NCBI RefSeq assembly: GCF_000807675.2 | Contig: NZ_CP019962.1 | Coordinates: 2,108,001 to 2,172,000 of the forward strand | DNA from: Eubacterium limosum | GTDB lineage: Bacteria; Bacillota; Clostridia; Eubacteriales; Eubacteriaceae | Length of the DNA: 64,000 nucleotides | Reading direction: 5' to 3' | Part shown: one piece after another, positions 16,313 to 25,114 of the stretch | Layout: each line of letters begins with the position of its first letter | How positions within the stretch are numbered: position 1 is the stretch's first letter | Made by a program: the position numbers and the translations under genes | Notes under the pieces: generated by a model | The model's database searches: none | Seen by the model: the letters and a program-made list of their open reading frames with translations, nothing else | Told to the model about the DNA's origin: nothing

Positions 16313-16335
16313 ATATTTTGTTGGAGGAAAACAGA

Positions 16336-17070
16336 ATGGGAAAAAAACCTAAAATAGGGGTATTACCCCTTTATGATACAAAGCAGGCAAGTAAATGGAA
16401 CAGCATTTGGATTTTTCCGGGATACTTAAATGGTCTTCTGGAGGTCTCCGGAATGCCTTTCGTTTTGCCGCTTTTAGAGGACGAATCGGATATCCGTCCA
16501 CTTGTAAATGAGTTTGATGGATTTTTGTTTACCGGCGGACAGGATGTGGACCCAGCGCTTTACAATCAGGAAATGACTGAATACTGCAATGAAGTTTCGC
16601 CAGAACGAGATTATATGGAAGCGATTTTGTTTGATGAAGTCCGAAAACAGGATAAAGCCCTTTTTGGTGTTTGCCGCGGCCTTCAGTTTTTTAACGTGGC
16701 TCTGGGCGGTACTCTTTACCAGGATTTAGTCGCGCAGAAAAAAGATGCAAACCCTGTGCAGCATGCCCAGAAAACAGAGTTTATTTTTCCGGTGCATGAT
16801 ATCGAGATTAAAGAAGGCAGTAAGCTGTTTGAAATTATCGGTGAAAAAACAATTCGTGTCAACAGTATGCACCATCAGGGAATTGCTGAGCTTTCCCCAC
16901 AGCTAGAGGCGACAGCCCGTGCAAAAGATGGACTGGTGGAAGCCGTTGAAATACCAGATATGACCTATGGTCTGGCAATTCAGTGGCATCCTGAATTTCT
17001 GTGGCCTAAGCGTGCATACGAACATGATTTATTTAAGGCCTTTGTGGAGGCAGCAAAAAAGCGGGCATAA
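16336..17070 (+). CDS. gamma-glutamyl-gamma-aminobutyrate hydrolase family protein (peptidase C26)
   Basis: A 244-residue class I glutamine-amidotransferase-like hydrolase of the PuuD type. The catalytic Cys is in GVCRGLQFFNVALGG, the His in IQWHPE, and the family motif FTGGQDVDPALY is present. The start is the ATG at 16336, preceded by GGAGG (16322-16327); an upstream in-frame start at 16294 lies inside the hairpin. PuuD cleaves gamma-glutamyl-GABA in putrescine breakdown, but many family members act on other gamma-glutamyl compounds, and no other puu gene is nearby. Confidence 0.88.
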   Translation: MGKKPKIGVLPLYDTKQASKWNSIWIFPGYLNGLLEVSGMPFVLPLLEDESDIRPLVNEFDGFLFTGGQDVDPALYNQEMTEYCNEVSPERDYMEAILFDEVRKQDKALFGVCRGLQFFNVALGGTLYQDLVAQKKDANPVQHAQKTEFIFPVHDIEIKEGSKLFEIIGEKTIRVNSMHHQGIAELSPQLEATARAKDGLVEAVEIPDMTYGLAIQWHPEFLWPKRAYEHDLFKAFVEAAKKRA

Positions 17071-17072
17071 TA

Positions 17073-17104
17073 AAAAGACGCATCCGTTACCGGGTGCGTC
17101 TTTT
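17073..17104. terminator. bidirectional intrinsic terminator
   Basis: A 13-bp stem (17073-17085 with 17092-17104, one G-T pair) with A-run and T-run flanks between two converging genes. Confidence 0.9.
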
Positions 17105-17107
17105 AAA

Positions 17108-17677
17108 TTAACGGTTGTGTCTTTTGTAGAGAACACCAATGATAATGGCGGCAATGATGACAATGGCAGTAACCACTGCAATTGAAGTTCCGGTAATGGA
17201 AGAAGCAGATTTTATAGTGGTAAAATGAATTTCCACAGGAGACTGTAAATGTTCTCCGGTTGTTGAAGTCAAGGTGGTATCTACTTTTATGATGTATTCC
17301 TGATTGTTTTTTAAACTATCCTTTTGATTAATGCGGATTGTTCCCCAGTCTTCAGGGTCAATCAGATCATCAGACAGGACAATGTCTGCGTCCACCTGTT
17401 TGCCCTTGTTCCAAAGGGTTACGGCTTTCTCATTTGTCTCCCTTACGGCTGTATTGACCACATTTTGGTTGAACGATACCGAAATTTCTGTGAAGGCTTG
17501 TACATCTGTGGCGCCGTCCTGTGGGACGCTGGAGGTTAGGGTGAGAGGACTGTTCACCGCCCCCTCGTTAAGTGCTGGATCTCCAACCGGTGTTTCAGCC
17601 AAAATTGGGCTGAAACTGCTCATCAGCAGGATGGACAGAATCATAGTAAGACTTGTTTTTAAACAATTATTTTTCAT
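17108..17677 (-). CDS. membrane-anchored Ig-like (Big_5 type) surface protein
   Basis: A 189-residue exported protein. It has a signal peptide (residues 1-27, cleavage near ILAETP), one bacterial Ig-like domain of the SbsA/Big_5 kind (VPQDGATDVQAFTEISVSFNQ, later TIRINQKDSLKNNQEYIIKV, TTGEHLQSPVEIHFTT), and a C-terminal membrane helix (about residues 162-184) ending in KRHNR. This topology places the Ig domain outside the cell with a short basic tail inside. It is a single gene; its binding partner is unknown. Confidence 0.75.
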   Translation of the reverse strand: MKNNCLKTSLTMILSILLMSSFSPILAETPVGDPALNEGAVNSPLTLTSSVPQDGATDVQAFTEISVSFNQNVVNTAVRETNEKAVTLWNKGKQVDADIVLSDDLIDPEDWGTIRINQKDSLKNNQEYIIKVDTTLTSTTGEHLQSPVEIHFTTIKSASSITGTSIAVVTAIVIIAAIIIGVLYKRHNR

Positions 17678-17808
17678 TGTAGCGACTCCTTAATTTTACA
17701 TAAGATATAATAACAATTACCCAAAATTCTTAAATAAAAAACGATTTTTTCGCGTCTGTGTTATAATGGTTCAGAAAAGTGGTGAAAAATTTAGAAGGGA
17801 GCTAGTTT

Positions 17809-18663
17809 TTGAAAAAGGAAAAGAGAGAAAAAAATACAGGTGAGCCAACGAAAAAAAGCCGTGGCAAGGTTTTTTTGTATATACTGCTTCGTGTTTTAGT
17901 CGTTGCGGTTATGATTGCCCAGATCTGGAATCAAAACTGGAACAATGTTTTTTTATGTGTACTGACATTGATTTTATTCATGATTCCCAGCTTTGTGGAC
18001 AAGCAGCTTCATATTGAAATGCCGACAACGCTTGAAATTATTATCATATTATTTATTTTTTCAGCAGAAATTTTAGGTGAGATTCAGGAATATTATCTGA
18101 TTTTTGACCATTGGGATGCAATGCTGCATACTATAAACGGTTTTTTGATGGCGGCCATCGGCTTTTCATTGATTGATATTTTAAATCAAAATGAAAATTT
18201 CAGTATGAGCCTATCACCGGTTTTTGTAGCTGTTTTTGCATTTTGCTTTTCAATGACCATTGGTGTGCTTTGGGAATTTTTTGAGTTTGGAGCTGATTGG
18301 TTTTTCCAAACTGATATGCAAAAGGATACGATCATTCAAAGTATCAGCTCAGTGATTTTTAATCCTGAAGGTAAAAATGTTGCGGTAACTATCCCCATCG
18401 AAAGTATTGTAGTTAATGGACAGACCTGGAATTATGGCGGCTATATTGACATTGGACTGATTGACACGATGTCTGATTTATTCGTTAACTTTATCGGTGC
18501 GGTTGTCTTTTCAATTTTTGGTTTGTTTTACATTAGAGGCCGTGGGAAAGGAACATTTGTCAAACGTTTTATGCCAAAGCTCAAAAAGAAACAATCGGAA
18601 GAAAATACGGAATTGGAAACAATTAATAAGTTGAAAAATTCCGGAATCGACTCCAAAGAGTAA
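17809..18663 (+). CDS. multi-pass membrane protein, YjdF/DUF2238-like
   Basis: A 284-residue membrane protein with a basic N-terminal tail, about six hydrophobic helices and a charged C-terminal tail. Conserved-looking membrane motifs are DHWDAMLHTINGF, WEFFEFGADWFF and YIDIGLIDTMSDL, which resemble the YjdF/DUF2238 group of uncharacterised membrane proteins. A TTG start is used, 8 bases after AGGGAG; no nearby in-frame ATG fits. Function unknown. Confidence 0.7.
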   Translation: MKKEKREKNTGEPTKKSRGKVFLYILLRVLVVAVMIAQIWNQNWNNVFLCVLTLILFMIPSFVDKQLHIEMPTTLEIIIILFIFSAEILGEIQEYYLIFDHWDAMLHTINGFLMAAIGFSLIDILNQNENFSMSLSPVFVAVFAFCFSMTIGVLWEFFEFGADWFFQTDMQKDTIIQSISSVIFNPEGKNVAVTIPIESIVVNGQTWNYGGYIDIGLIDTMSDLFVNFIGAVVFSIFGLFYIRGRGKGTFVKRFMPKLKKKQSEENTELETINKLKNSGIDSKE

Positions 18664-18670
18664 ACAGGGG

Positions 18671-18697
18671 AGGTGCTGCGAAATGCGGCGCCTTTTT
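18671..18697 (+). terminator. intrinsic terminator
   Basis: Nine-bp stem with two G-T pairs (18671-18679 with 18685-18693), GAAAT loop, followed by a T-run, just after the stop of the membrane protein gene. Confidence 0.85.
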
Positions 18698-18750
18698 CTG
18701 TATTTAATTGAGTTTGAGCGCTTTCACAGCCAAATTGTCAATAAAATAAC

Positions 18751-18779
18751 TTGACAATTATTGATGGAAATGTTATCAT
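18751..18779 (+). promoter_or_regulatory. strong sigma-A-type promoter of the ytaF leader RNA
   Basis: TTGACA, 17-base spacer, TATCAT. Transcription would start near 18786, just before the folded leader. Confidence 0.85.
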
Positions 18780-18793
18780 TATTGACAGTTAAT

Positions 18794-18875
18794 GAAAACG
18801 TTTTTGAAACGCAGGATATAAGATGGAATCAAGGGGGATAACATCTTCGGAAATGATATCTGAATGAGCGTTTTC
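18794..18875 (+). promoter_or_regulatory. unidentified structured leader RNA upstream of ytaF-like gene
   Basis: A compact fold of 82 bases. The outer helix is GAAAACG/CGTTTTC (18794-18800 with 18869-18875), a middle helix pairs CAG and ATAT (18812-18819) with ATATCTG (18856-18862), and an inner helix is AAGATG/CATCTT (18820-18825 with 18842-18847) capped by a purine-rich loop AATCAAGGGGGATAA. A strong promoter precedes it and a terminator follows. It lacks the yybP-ykoY manganese riboswitch motifs I know. It may be a riboswitch aptamer or a small RNA. Confidence 0.55.
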
Positions 18876-18900
18876 TTAATGGGGAAAATGAAGGGGAGTT

Positions 18901-18941
18901 AGACACCTGGTACAAGGGGGTACCAGGTGTCTTTGTTTTTT
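18901..18941 (+). terminator. intrinsic terminator between leader RNA and ytaF-like gene
   Basis: A 12-bp GC-rich stem (18902-18913 with 18920-18931) followed by TTTGTTTTTT. The gene starts 93 bases further on, with a TATAAT at 18989-18994 in between that may provide a second promoter with a weak -35. Confidence 0.92.
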
Positions 18942-19033
18942 GATAAAATTTACCAGAGGACAACGATAATTCACACGAATAGAAAGGGTATAATATAAAA
19001 AGAACACATAAAATAAACTGGGAGCATGATAAA

Positions 19034-19648
19034 ATGCTTGTTTTAATTGTATCCGCTTTGTTATTTAGTCTTTCATCTAATCTTGACAATATTGTGGTCG
19101 GTTTGGCCTTTGGCATTAAAAAAATTCATCTTGACGCGGTCTCAAATCTGACGGTGGCTATTATCACGACAACAGGAACCGTCATTGCCATGCTTTTTGG
19201 CAGATGGCTGTCTGGCTATATTCCAAACCGGATAGGAAACGATCTGGGTGCTGGAATTATAATACTGTTGGGCGTTTATTTTTCCATACAGGGGATTGTC
19301 AAACTTTTAAAAGAAAAAAAATCAGGCAGCTATGCCATGAAAAGTACTAATGAAATGGCAGAAGAGATAGATGCATCAGTCCAGGATAAGGCTCATATTC
19401 GATACCGTGAAATAGTGGTAGTTGCATTTGGACTGACCTTTAATAATTTGGGAACAGGGATAGCAGCCAGTATCACTGGTGTAAATATTGGTCTGACTGC
19501 AATGTGTACTTTTGTTATAAGTCTTATCGCCTTATGGTTTGGCTCTAAACTTGGAGGACGAGTGGTTGGTCCTCTTTTAGGGGACTATGCGCCAGCCGTT
19601 TCGGGTATATTGTTGGTTATCTTAGGTTTAATTGAAATGTTTTGGTAA
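19034..19648 (+). CDS. ytaF: YtaF/MntP-family membrane protein
   Basis: A 204-residue membrane protein with about six helices in two repeated halves. Each half carries an N-containing helix (SSNLDNIVVGLAFG and FNNLGTGIAASITG), the layout of the MntP manganese exporter / YtaF sporulation membrane protein group. The acidic, soluble insert between the halves (about residues 97-130) fits YtaF. GGGAG lies 10 bases upstream of the ATG. In MntP relatives this pattern exports divalent metal; for YtaF the role is not established. The leader RNA upstream suggests ligand-controlled expression. Confidence 0.8.
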   Translation: MLVLIVSALLFSLSSNLDNIVVGLAFGIKKIHLDAVSNLTVAIITTTGTVIAMLFGRWLSGYIPNRIGNDLGAGIIILLGVYFSIQGIVKLLKEKKSGSYAMKSTNEMAEEIDASVQDKAHIRYREIVVVAFGLTFNNLGTGIAASITGVNIGLTAMCTFVISLIALWFGSKLGGRVVGPLLGDYAPAVSGILLVILGLIEMFW

Positions 19649-19663
19649 ATATGAATAAACTCC

Positions 19664-19692
19664 TTGTCATTTTGGTGCACTTAGGATAGAAT
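19664..19692 (+). promoter_or_regulatory. sigma-A-type promoter of the thi operon
   Basis: TTGTCA, 17-base spacer, TAGAAT, about 20 bases before the TPP riboswitch. Confidence 0.7.
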
Positions 19693-19710
19693 AAGTAAGA
19701 CAAATGAGTT

Positions 19711-19796
19711 GATGCCCGGGGAGCTTTTGCTGAGATTGGATTGAATCCTAAACCCGTTTTACCTGATGCGGTGTAACGCCGTCGTAGGGAGGACAA
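19711..19796 (+). promoter_or_regulatory. TPP riboswitch (THI element) upstream of thiC
   Basis: Contains the THI-element landmarks: GGGGAGC, CTGAGAT, ACCCG, ACCTGATGCGG, and the terminal GTAACGCCGTCGTAGGGA. It precedes a terminator and thiC, so thiamine pyrophosphate would terminate transcription of the operon. Confidence 0.95.
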
Positions 19797-19809
19797 GTTG
19801 AGCTAAGCA

Positions 19810-19834
19810 GCGTACCCGTGGGTGCGCTTTTTTT
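19810..19834 (+). terminator. riboswitch-controlled terminator upstream of thiC
   Basis: Stem GCGTACC/GGTGCGC (one G-T pair) followed by seven T, between the TPP aptamer and thiC. Confidence 0.9.
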
Positions 19835-19865
19835 GTTGAAAAACTGAAAAAGTTAAGGAGAAAAT

Positions 19866-21200
19866 ATGGAGCTGTACACAACTCAAATGGATGCCGCACG
19901 CCGTGGCATTGAAACGGAAGCGATGAAGCGTGTCGCGGAATATGAAAACATGCCTTTAAGTAATTTAATGGGTCTGGTGGCAAAGGGACAGGTTGCTATA
20001 CCTGCCAACAAGAATCACCGCTGTCTGACGCCTTATGGGGTCGGCAGTGCATTGAAGACAAAGATCAATGTCAATCTTGGAACATCCAGAGACTGCCTGA
20101 ATCTGGATGTAGAAATGGAAAAAGTAAAAAACGCTGTTGACATGGGCGCAGAAGCCATCATGGATCTGAGCTCTTTTGGAGATACACGTAAATTCAGACG
20201 CAAACTGACAGAGAGCTGTCCGTCGATGCTCGGAACGGTGCCGATCTATGACGCGGTGGTTTATTACAATAAGCCGCTTCAAGAGATTACTTCTCAGGAG
20301 TGGATTGATGTTGTGCGTATGCACGCAGAGGATGGTGTTGATTTTTTGACGCTGCATTGTGGAATCAATCGTTCAACGGCAGACCGCTTCAAGAATAACG
20401 GCCGTTTGATGAACATCGTATCCCGCGGAGGTTCGTTGATTTTTGCCTGGATGGAAATGACCGGCAATGAAAACCCGTTCTTTGAGTTTTATGACGAGAT
20501 TTTGGAAATCTGCCAGGAGTATGATGTTACCATCAGCCTTGGTGATGCCTGCAGACCTGGATGTATTGCAGACGCCGGTGATATTTCACAGATTTCTGAG
20601 CTGGTGACTCTTGGAGAGCTGACACAGCGTGCATGGGATAAGAATGTCCAGATCATTGTTGAAGGTCCTGGTCATATGCCACTTAACCAGATTCAGGCCA
20701 ATATGGAAATTCAGCAGACAATCTGTAAGGGCGCCCCTTTCTATGTGCTGGGACCACTAGTAACTGACATTGCGCCGGGTTATGACCACATTACTTCGGC
20801 CATTGGTGGTGCTATTGCAGCTACCTACGGGGCATCCTTCCTGTGCTATGTCACGCCGGCTGAGCATTTGAGACTGCCGGATGTCGATGACGTTAAGGAA
20901 GGAATTATCGCGTCGAAAATTGCAGCTCACGCAGCGGATATTGCCAAAGGACTGCCAGGGGCAGCCGACTGGGACTATCAGATGGGAGTTGCCAGACGCG
21001 AGCTTGACTGGGATAAAATGTTTGATCTGGCCATTGATCCCGAAAAAGCAAAACGTTACCGTGCGGAATCAACACCAGAGAACCAGGATACCTGTACTAT
21101 GTGCGGAAAGATGTGCTCAGTAAGAAATATGAACAAGGTCTTAAACGGTGAGCATGTGGATATTATGGAAGACACAATGGCGTGCCCTTCCGATAAATAA
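19866..21200 (+). CDS. thiC: phosphomethylpyrimidine synthase ThiC
   Basis: ThiC is the radical-SAM enzyme that rearranges aminoimidazole ribotide to HMP phosphate. The 444-residue protein is the short form lacking the extra N-terminal region of enterobacterial and Bacillus ThiC. The unusual C-terminal cluster motif CTMCGKMC (Cys-x2-Cys-x4-Cys... pattern) is present near residue 420, as are GPGHMPL and DIAPGYDH. It starts the thiC-thiM-thiE-thiD operon behind the TPP riboswitch. Confidence 0.97.
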   Translation: MELYTTQMDAARRGIETEAMKRVAEYENMPLSNLMGLVAKGQVAIPANKNHRCLTPYGVGSALKTKINVNLGTSRDCLNLDVEMEKVKNAVDMGAEAIMDLSSFGDTRKFRRKLTESCPSMLGTVPIYDAVVYYNKPLQEITSQEWIDVVRMHAEDGVDFLTLHCGINRSTADRFKNNGRLMNIVSRGGSLIFAWMEMTGNENPFFEFYDEILEICQEYDVTISLGDACRPGCIADAGDISQISELVTLGELTQRAWDKNVQIIVEGPGHMPLNQIQANMEIQQTICKGAPFYVLGPLVTDIAPGYDHITSAIGGAIAATYGASFLCYVTPAEHLRLPDVDDVKEGIIASKIAAHAADIAKGLPGAADWDYQMGVARRELDWDKMFDLAIDPEKAKRYRAESTPENQDTCTMCGKMCSVRNMNKVLNGEHVDIMEDTMACPSDK

Positions 21201-21207
21201 ACAGAGT

Positions 21208-21252
21208 GCGCAGATGACTGGTACGGTTTAAAAGACTGGCGGTCACCTGCGC
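21208..21252 (+). repeat. inverted repeat between thiC and thiM
   Basis: GCGCAG and TGAC on the left pair with GTCA and CTGCGC on the right, with a one-base mismatch on each side. The downstream TTTAATTTT is a weak T-tract, so it may be a partial terminator or processing site. Confidence 0.5.
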
Positions 21253-21273
21253 TTTAATTTTAAAGGAGAAAAG

Positions 21274-22146
21274 ATGATCCGTTTAAACGAAAATTTTGTC
21301 GATATTTTTGAAAAGACCCAGAGGAATCCACAATTAGTACATAATATTACCAATTATGTCACAGTCAATGATTGTGCGAATATTCTTCTGGCGATGGGGT
21401 CCTCCCCGATCATGGCAGATGATATTGAAGAGGTAGAGGAAATTACCACGATTTGCAACGCTTTGGTACTCAATATCGGAACACTGAATAGCCGGACCGT
21501 TGAATCGATGATTGTTGCGGGAAAAAAAGCCAATGAACTGGGACATCCTGTGGTACTGGACCCCGTGGGGGCCGGCGCTTCAAAATTCAGAACAGAAATA
21601 ACCCACCGGCTGTTAAAAGAAGTGAAATTTTCTGTTATCAGGGGCAATGTTTCAGAGATTAAAACAGTTTACGCCGGAGCGGGTACCACAAAGGGCGTCG
21701 ATGCCGATGTTAAAGATGCAGTGACTGCTGAGACGCTGGACGCTACCATTGCTCTGGCTAAAGAGCTGGCGGAAAGAACAGGCGCGGTCATTGCGGTTAC
21801 AGGAGCTATGGATATTATCGTTGATGCGATGAACGCTTATGTGGTCAGAAACGGACATCGCGATATGTCTAAGATTACCGGTACGGGATGTATGCTCAGC
21901 GCCATGACTGCCGCCTACGTGGCGGCCAATCCGGAGAAAGTATTAGAAGCGGTGGTCTGCGCGGTGGCCAGCATGGGAATTGCCGGCGAGATGGCTTCGC
22001 GTCAGATCATAAATAATCAGCTGGGGACGGGAAGCTTGAGAACTTTTATCATTGATAATATCAGCACGATGACAGGAAATACCATTGAAACCTATGCAAA
22101 AATTACCTTGATTCCAAGAGGTGAAAAAGCTAAAATAATGTTATAA
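21274..22146 (+). CDS. thiM: hydroxyethylthiazole kinase ThiM
   Basis: ThiM phosphorylates salvaged 4-methyl-5-hydroxyethylthiazole. The 290-residue ribokinase-like protein has HNITNYVTVNDCAN near the start, VLDPVGAGAS, and the catalytic GTGCMLSAMTAAYVA. AAAGGAG precedes the ATG. Thiazole biosynthesis genes (thiG, thiH, thiS) are absent from the window, so here the thiazole half depends on salvage or on genes elsewhere. Confidence 0.96.
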   Translation: MIRLNENFVDIFEKTQRNPQLVHNITNYVTVNDCANILLAMGSSPIMADDIEEVEEITTICNALVLNIGTLNSRTVESMIVAGKKANELGHPVVLDPVGAGASKFRTEITHRLLKEVKFSVIRGNVSEIKTVYAGAGTTKGVDADVKDAVTAETLDATIALAKELAERTGAVIAVTGAMDIIVDAMNAYVVRNGHRDMSKITGTGCMLSAMTAAYVAANPEKVLEAVVCAVASMGIAGEMASRQIINNQLGTGSLRTFIIDNISTMTGNTIETYAKITLIPRGEKAKIML

Positions 22147-22217
22147 AATATTTCAATCGGGTATAAAATAAACAGGAAAAGTGAAAGTTGAAATTTGACT
22201 GTCAAATTAGGAGAATT

Positions 22218-22871
22218 ATGAAAAACAATGTGAAAAAAGAAGACATGTTGCTCTACATCGTTACAGACCGTTCGTGGCTTGGTGAAAGTACCCTTGAGGA
22301 AGAGGTTCGTGCTGCGATAGAAGGCGGTGCGACTTTTCTTCAAATCAGGGAAAAGGACATGCCACATCAAGATTTTGTCTGCGAAGCCCGGAGCCTGAAG
22401 GGACTGGCAAAGGCGGCGGGTATTCCCTATGTAATCAATGATGATGTGGAGATCGCTTTAGAGGTAGATGCAGACGGGGTGCACATTGGTCAAAGCGATG
22501 GTGCTGTGGTGGAAACCCGTAAGAAGATTGGTCCTGATAAGATTTTGGGCGTGTCTGCACAAACACTTGAGCAGGCGTTGGCCGCAGAAAAGGATGGAGC
22601 GGATTATCTTGGTGTGGGTGCAGTTTTCTCAACTTCTACGAAAGCAGATGCCAAGGAGGTTTCTTTTGAAACGCTTAAGAGCATCTGCAGCAGTGTGAAA
22701 ATCCCTGTGGTTGCCATTGGTGGTATCAGTGAAAAAAATCTGTTAGAGCTCTCTGGCTCAAAGGTTGACGGCGTTGCAGTTATCTCTGCTGTATTTGCCC
22801 AGCCGGATACACGGGCCGCGGCACAGAAAATTCGAAAATTATCTGAAAAGATGGTGAAATCAAATGATTAA
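22218..22871 (+). CDS. thiE: thiamine-phosphate synthase ThiE
   Basis: ThiE joins HMP pyrophosphate and thiazole phosphate. The 217-residue TIM barrel has IVTDRSW, GATFLQIREKD, DADGVHIGQSD, GVGAVFSTSTKAD and VAIGGI. The start is the ATG at 22218, with AGGAGA at 22208-22213; an upstream in-frame TTG at 22188 has no ribosome site. It overlaps thiD by 8 bases, indicating translational coupling. Confidence 0.95.
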   Translation: MKNNVKKEDMLLYIVTDRSWLGESTLEEEVRAAIEGGATFLQIREKDMPHQDFVCEARSLKGLAKAAGIPYVINDDVEIALEVDADGVHIGQSDGAVVETRKKIGPDKILGVSAQTLEQALAAEKDGADYLGVGAVFSTSTKADAKEVSFETLKSICSSVKIPVVAIGGISEKNLLELSGSKVDGVAVISAVFAQPDTRAAAQKIRKLSEKMVKSND

Positions 22872-23649
22872 GGCATTGACAATTGCAGGCTCCGATTGCA
22901 GCGGAGGTGCAGGTATACAGGCAGATCTCAAAACTTTTACGGCTTATGGTATTTATGGTATGAGTGTCATTACCGCCATAACAGCACAGAATACAACCGG
23001 TGTATTCGCTGTAGAAAATATCTCTGGAAAGATGGTAGAAGCCCAGATGGATGCAGTCTTTACGGATATTGAGCCAGATGCGGTAAAAATAGGCATGGTT
23101 TCGTCTGAAGCGATTATCCATGCCATTTCCAAAAAGCTGAAGGAATATATGCCCCAAAATATTGTGTTGGACCCGGTTATGGTTGCCACGAGCGGTGACG
23201 CGCTTTTTGACAGAGCCGCTCAGTCGGTTTTAATTAATGAACTGATGCCATTGGCGGATTTGATCACTCCGAATATTTCGGAAGCTGAAATTTTGTCAGG
23301 TATTCCCATAAAATCCAAAAATGATATGATTCGCGCTGCCCGTGATATTGCAGGCTATTATAAAGGCGCAATATTGGTAAAAGGCGGACATTTAGAGGAC
23401 CGGGCAGACGATTTGTTTTATTATGAAGGCTTTGGTTACTGGCTTCCCGAAAAAAAGGTCGATAATCCCAATACACATGGTACAGGCTGTACGCTATCTT
23501 CTGCGATTGCCGCAAATCTGGCAAAGGGCACCACTATGATAGATGCTGTTAAAAATGCAAAAGCCTATGTGCACGGAGCGATACTGGATGGTCTTGACCT
23601 TGGAAAGGGAAACGGACCGCTGAATCATTTGTATCAATTGAAAAAATAA
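22864..23649 (+). CDS. thiD: HMP / HMP-phosphate kinase ThiD
   Basis: ThiD phosphorylates HMP twice to give HMP pyrophosphate for ThiE. The 261-residue ribokinase-family protein has IAGSDCSGGAGIQADLKTF at its N-terminus and the catalytic NTHGTGCTLSSAIAANLAKG near the C-terminus. It ends the riboswitch-controlled thi operon. Confidence 0.96.
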   Translation: MIKALTIAGSDCSGGAGIQADLKTFTAYGIYGMSVITAITAQNTTGVFAVENISGKMVEAQMDAVFTDIEPDAVKIGMVSSEAIIHAISKKLKEYMPQNIVLDPVMVATSGDALFDRAAQSVLINELMPLADLITPNISEAEILSGIPIKSKNDMIRAARDIAGYYKGAILVKGGHLEDRADDLFYYEGFGYWLPEKKVDNPNTHGTGCTLSSAIAANLAKGTTMIDAVKNAKAYVHGAILDGLDLGKGNGPLNHLYQLKK

Positions 23650-23657
23650 CTTTATTT

Positions 23658-23674
23658 AACCCCCTTAGGGGGTT
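23658..23674 (+). repeat. perfect palindrome AACCCCC-TTA-GGGGGTT
   Basis: A 17-base perfect inverted repeat just after thiD and upstream of the MATE promoter. It may be a small terminator, but its C5/G5 arms match the CsoR-type operator found downstream of the promoter, so it may be a second operator. Confidence 0.6.
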
Positions 23675-23685
23675 TCTTAATTTGC

Positions 23686-23738
23686 TTGTAAAATCACATA
23701 AGGGATGCTATACTGAAATAACCCCCTATAGGGGTTAT
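23686..23738 (+). promoter_or_regulatory. MATE promoter with CsoR-type operator
   Basis: TTGTAA (23686-23691), 17-base spacer, TATACT (23709-23714), then a perfect inverted repeat ATAACCCC-CTATA-GGGGTTAT (23718-23738) over the start site. Its C4/G4 arms with an A/T centre resemble known CsoR/RcnR-family operators, and a CsoR-type gene lies 1.4 kb downstream in the same unit. Confidence 0.8.
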
Positions 23739-23749
23739 GGAGGTGCATC

Positions 23750-25078
23750 ATGTTTCATTTGAAAATGAACAGAAACGACCTGAAGGTCATTGGTGTATTA
23801 GCATTGCCAGTAATGGTGGAGACTATTCTGCAGACATTTTTGGGAACAGTCGATACCTTTTTTGCGGGACAGATCTCAGACGACGCCATTGCGGCAGTCG
23901 GTGTAACGAACTTGATCGTCAATATCTTTATTGCTTTTTTTACAGCAGCCAGCGTTGGTACGCTGGCAGTTATCGGCAGGTACGTTGGATGTGGTAATAC
24001 AGAAAGAGGTAACAGGGCGCTTCAGCAATCTGTTTTGCTCAGCCTTTTTATCGGTATCAGTATCGGGGGGTTGAATTTATTGTTTTACAGGCCAATTCTT
24101 GAAATTGCTGGTGCCGGCGAGAGCATTTTGGTTTACGCCATACCATATTACATGGTTGTGGTCGTTCCCATTGTGTTCTTATGTCTTTCGTTGGTTTTAT
24201 CCAGCTGCCTGAGAGCCACTAAGGACAATGTTACACCAATGGTCGCTACAGGATTAGCCAATGTATTGAACCTTCTTTTAAACCTTCTTTTTATAAAGCT
24301 TGGACTTGGTATTATGGGACTGGCTTTTGCGACCACGCTGTCGCGTGCCATTGGCGTCGGCTTACTGTTTGCCCGCCTGGCGAAAGGAAACGGTTTTTTA
24401 AGGCTGCCGCTTAAGGGCTGGGGCATTGATGTGGAAATGATCCGGTCAATTTTGCACATCGGCGTCCCAGCTGGTGGAGAAAAGCTTATTATGCGTGCCG
24501 GCCAGTTGGTATATGGCGCCATGATTTTATCCATCGGGTCAAACGCCTACGTGGCTCATAACATTGCGGGGACCATTGAAAACTATACCTATATCCCTTC
24601 TATGGGGTTTGGCGTAGCGGCGGCAACGCTGGTTGGTATTGGTCTGGGAGAGAATAATCCGGAGAAGGCGCGACGGATGGCGCTGGCCTCAAATACACTT
24701 TCAACAATCTTTATGGTGTCAATGGGGATCGTAATTTTTATTTTCGCGCCGTTCTTCGCAGCGGCCTTTAGTTCAACTCCGGAGGTACAGGCGCTTACGG
24801 TAACCGTCCTGCGGATGATTGCGCTTTTTCAGCCCTGCAGCGCTCTGACCCAGGTCGTTGAGAGTGCCTTGCAGGGGGCTGGCGATACGCGGTATCCTAT
24901 GTTTTTGACGCTGTTTGGCATCTGGGGGATAAGGGTCTGTATTGGCTATTTTCTCGGCGTTATCTGCGGTTTTGGCCTGGTAGGGGTGTGGACAGCTTAT
25001 ATTATTGATATATCAGTGCGTGGCTTTTTACTGCTTCGGCGTTTTAATGGTGGTAAATGGCAGACGGTTGCTATATAA
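23750..25078 (+). CDS. MATE-family multidrug/cation exporter
   Basis: A 442-residue protein with the 12-helix MATE layout in two halves (VMVETILQTFLGTVDTFFAG in helix 1; GVPAGGEKLIMRAGQLVYG at the start of the second half). MATE proteins export drugs or cationic metabolites by Na+ or H+ antiport. The start at 23750 follows GGAGGTG. It shares a promoter with the CsoR-type repressor downstream and is probably controlled by it, an unusual pairing. A distant paralogue lies at 35590-36933. Confidence 0.92.
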   Translation: MFHLKMNRNDLKVIGVLALPVMVETILQTFLGTVDTFFAGQISDDAIAAVGVTNLIVNIFIAFFTAASVGTLAVIGRYVGCGNTERGNRALQQSVLLSLFIGISIGGLNLLFYRPILEIAGAGESILVYAIPYYMVVVVPIVFLCLSLVLSSCLRATKDNVTPMVATGLANVLNLLLNLLFIKLGLGIMGLAFATTLSRAIGVGLLFARLAKGNGFLRLPLKGWGIDVEMIRSILHIGVPAGGEKLIMRAGQLVYGAMILSIGSNAYVAHNIAGTIENYTYIPSMGFGVAAATLVGIGLGENNPEKARRMALASNTLSTIFMVSMGIVIFIFAPFFAAAFSSTPEVQALTVTVLRMIALFQPCSALTQVVESALQGAGDTRYPMFLTLFGIWGIRVCIGYFLGVICGFGLVGVWTAYIIDISVRGFLLLRRFNGGKWQTVAI

Positions 25079-25114
25079 TACAGATAAAAGAACAAGGTGA
25101 ACAGGAGAAATAAA

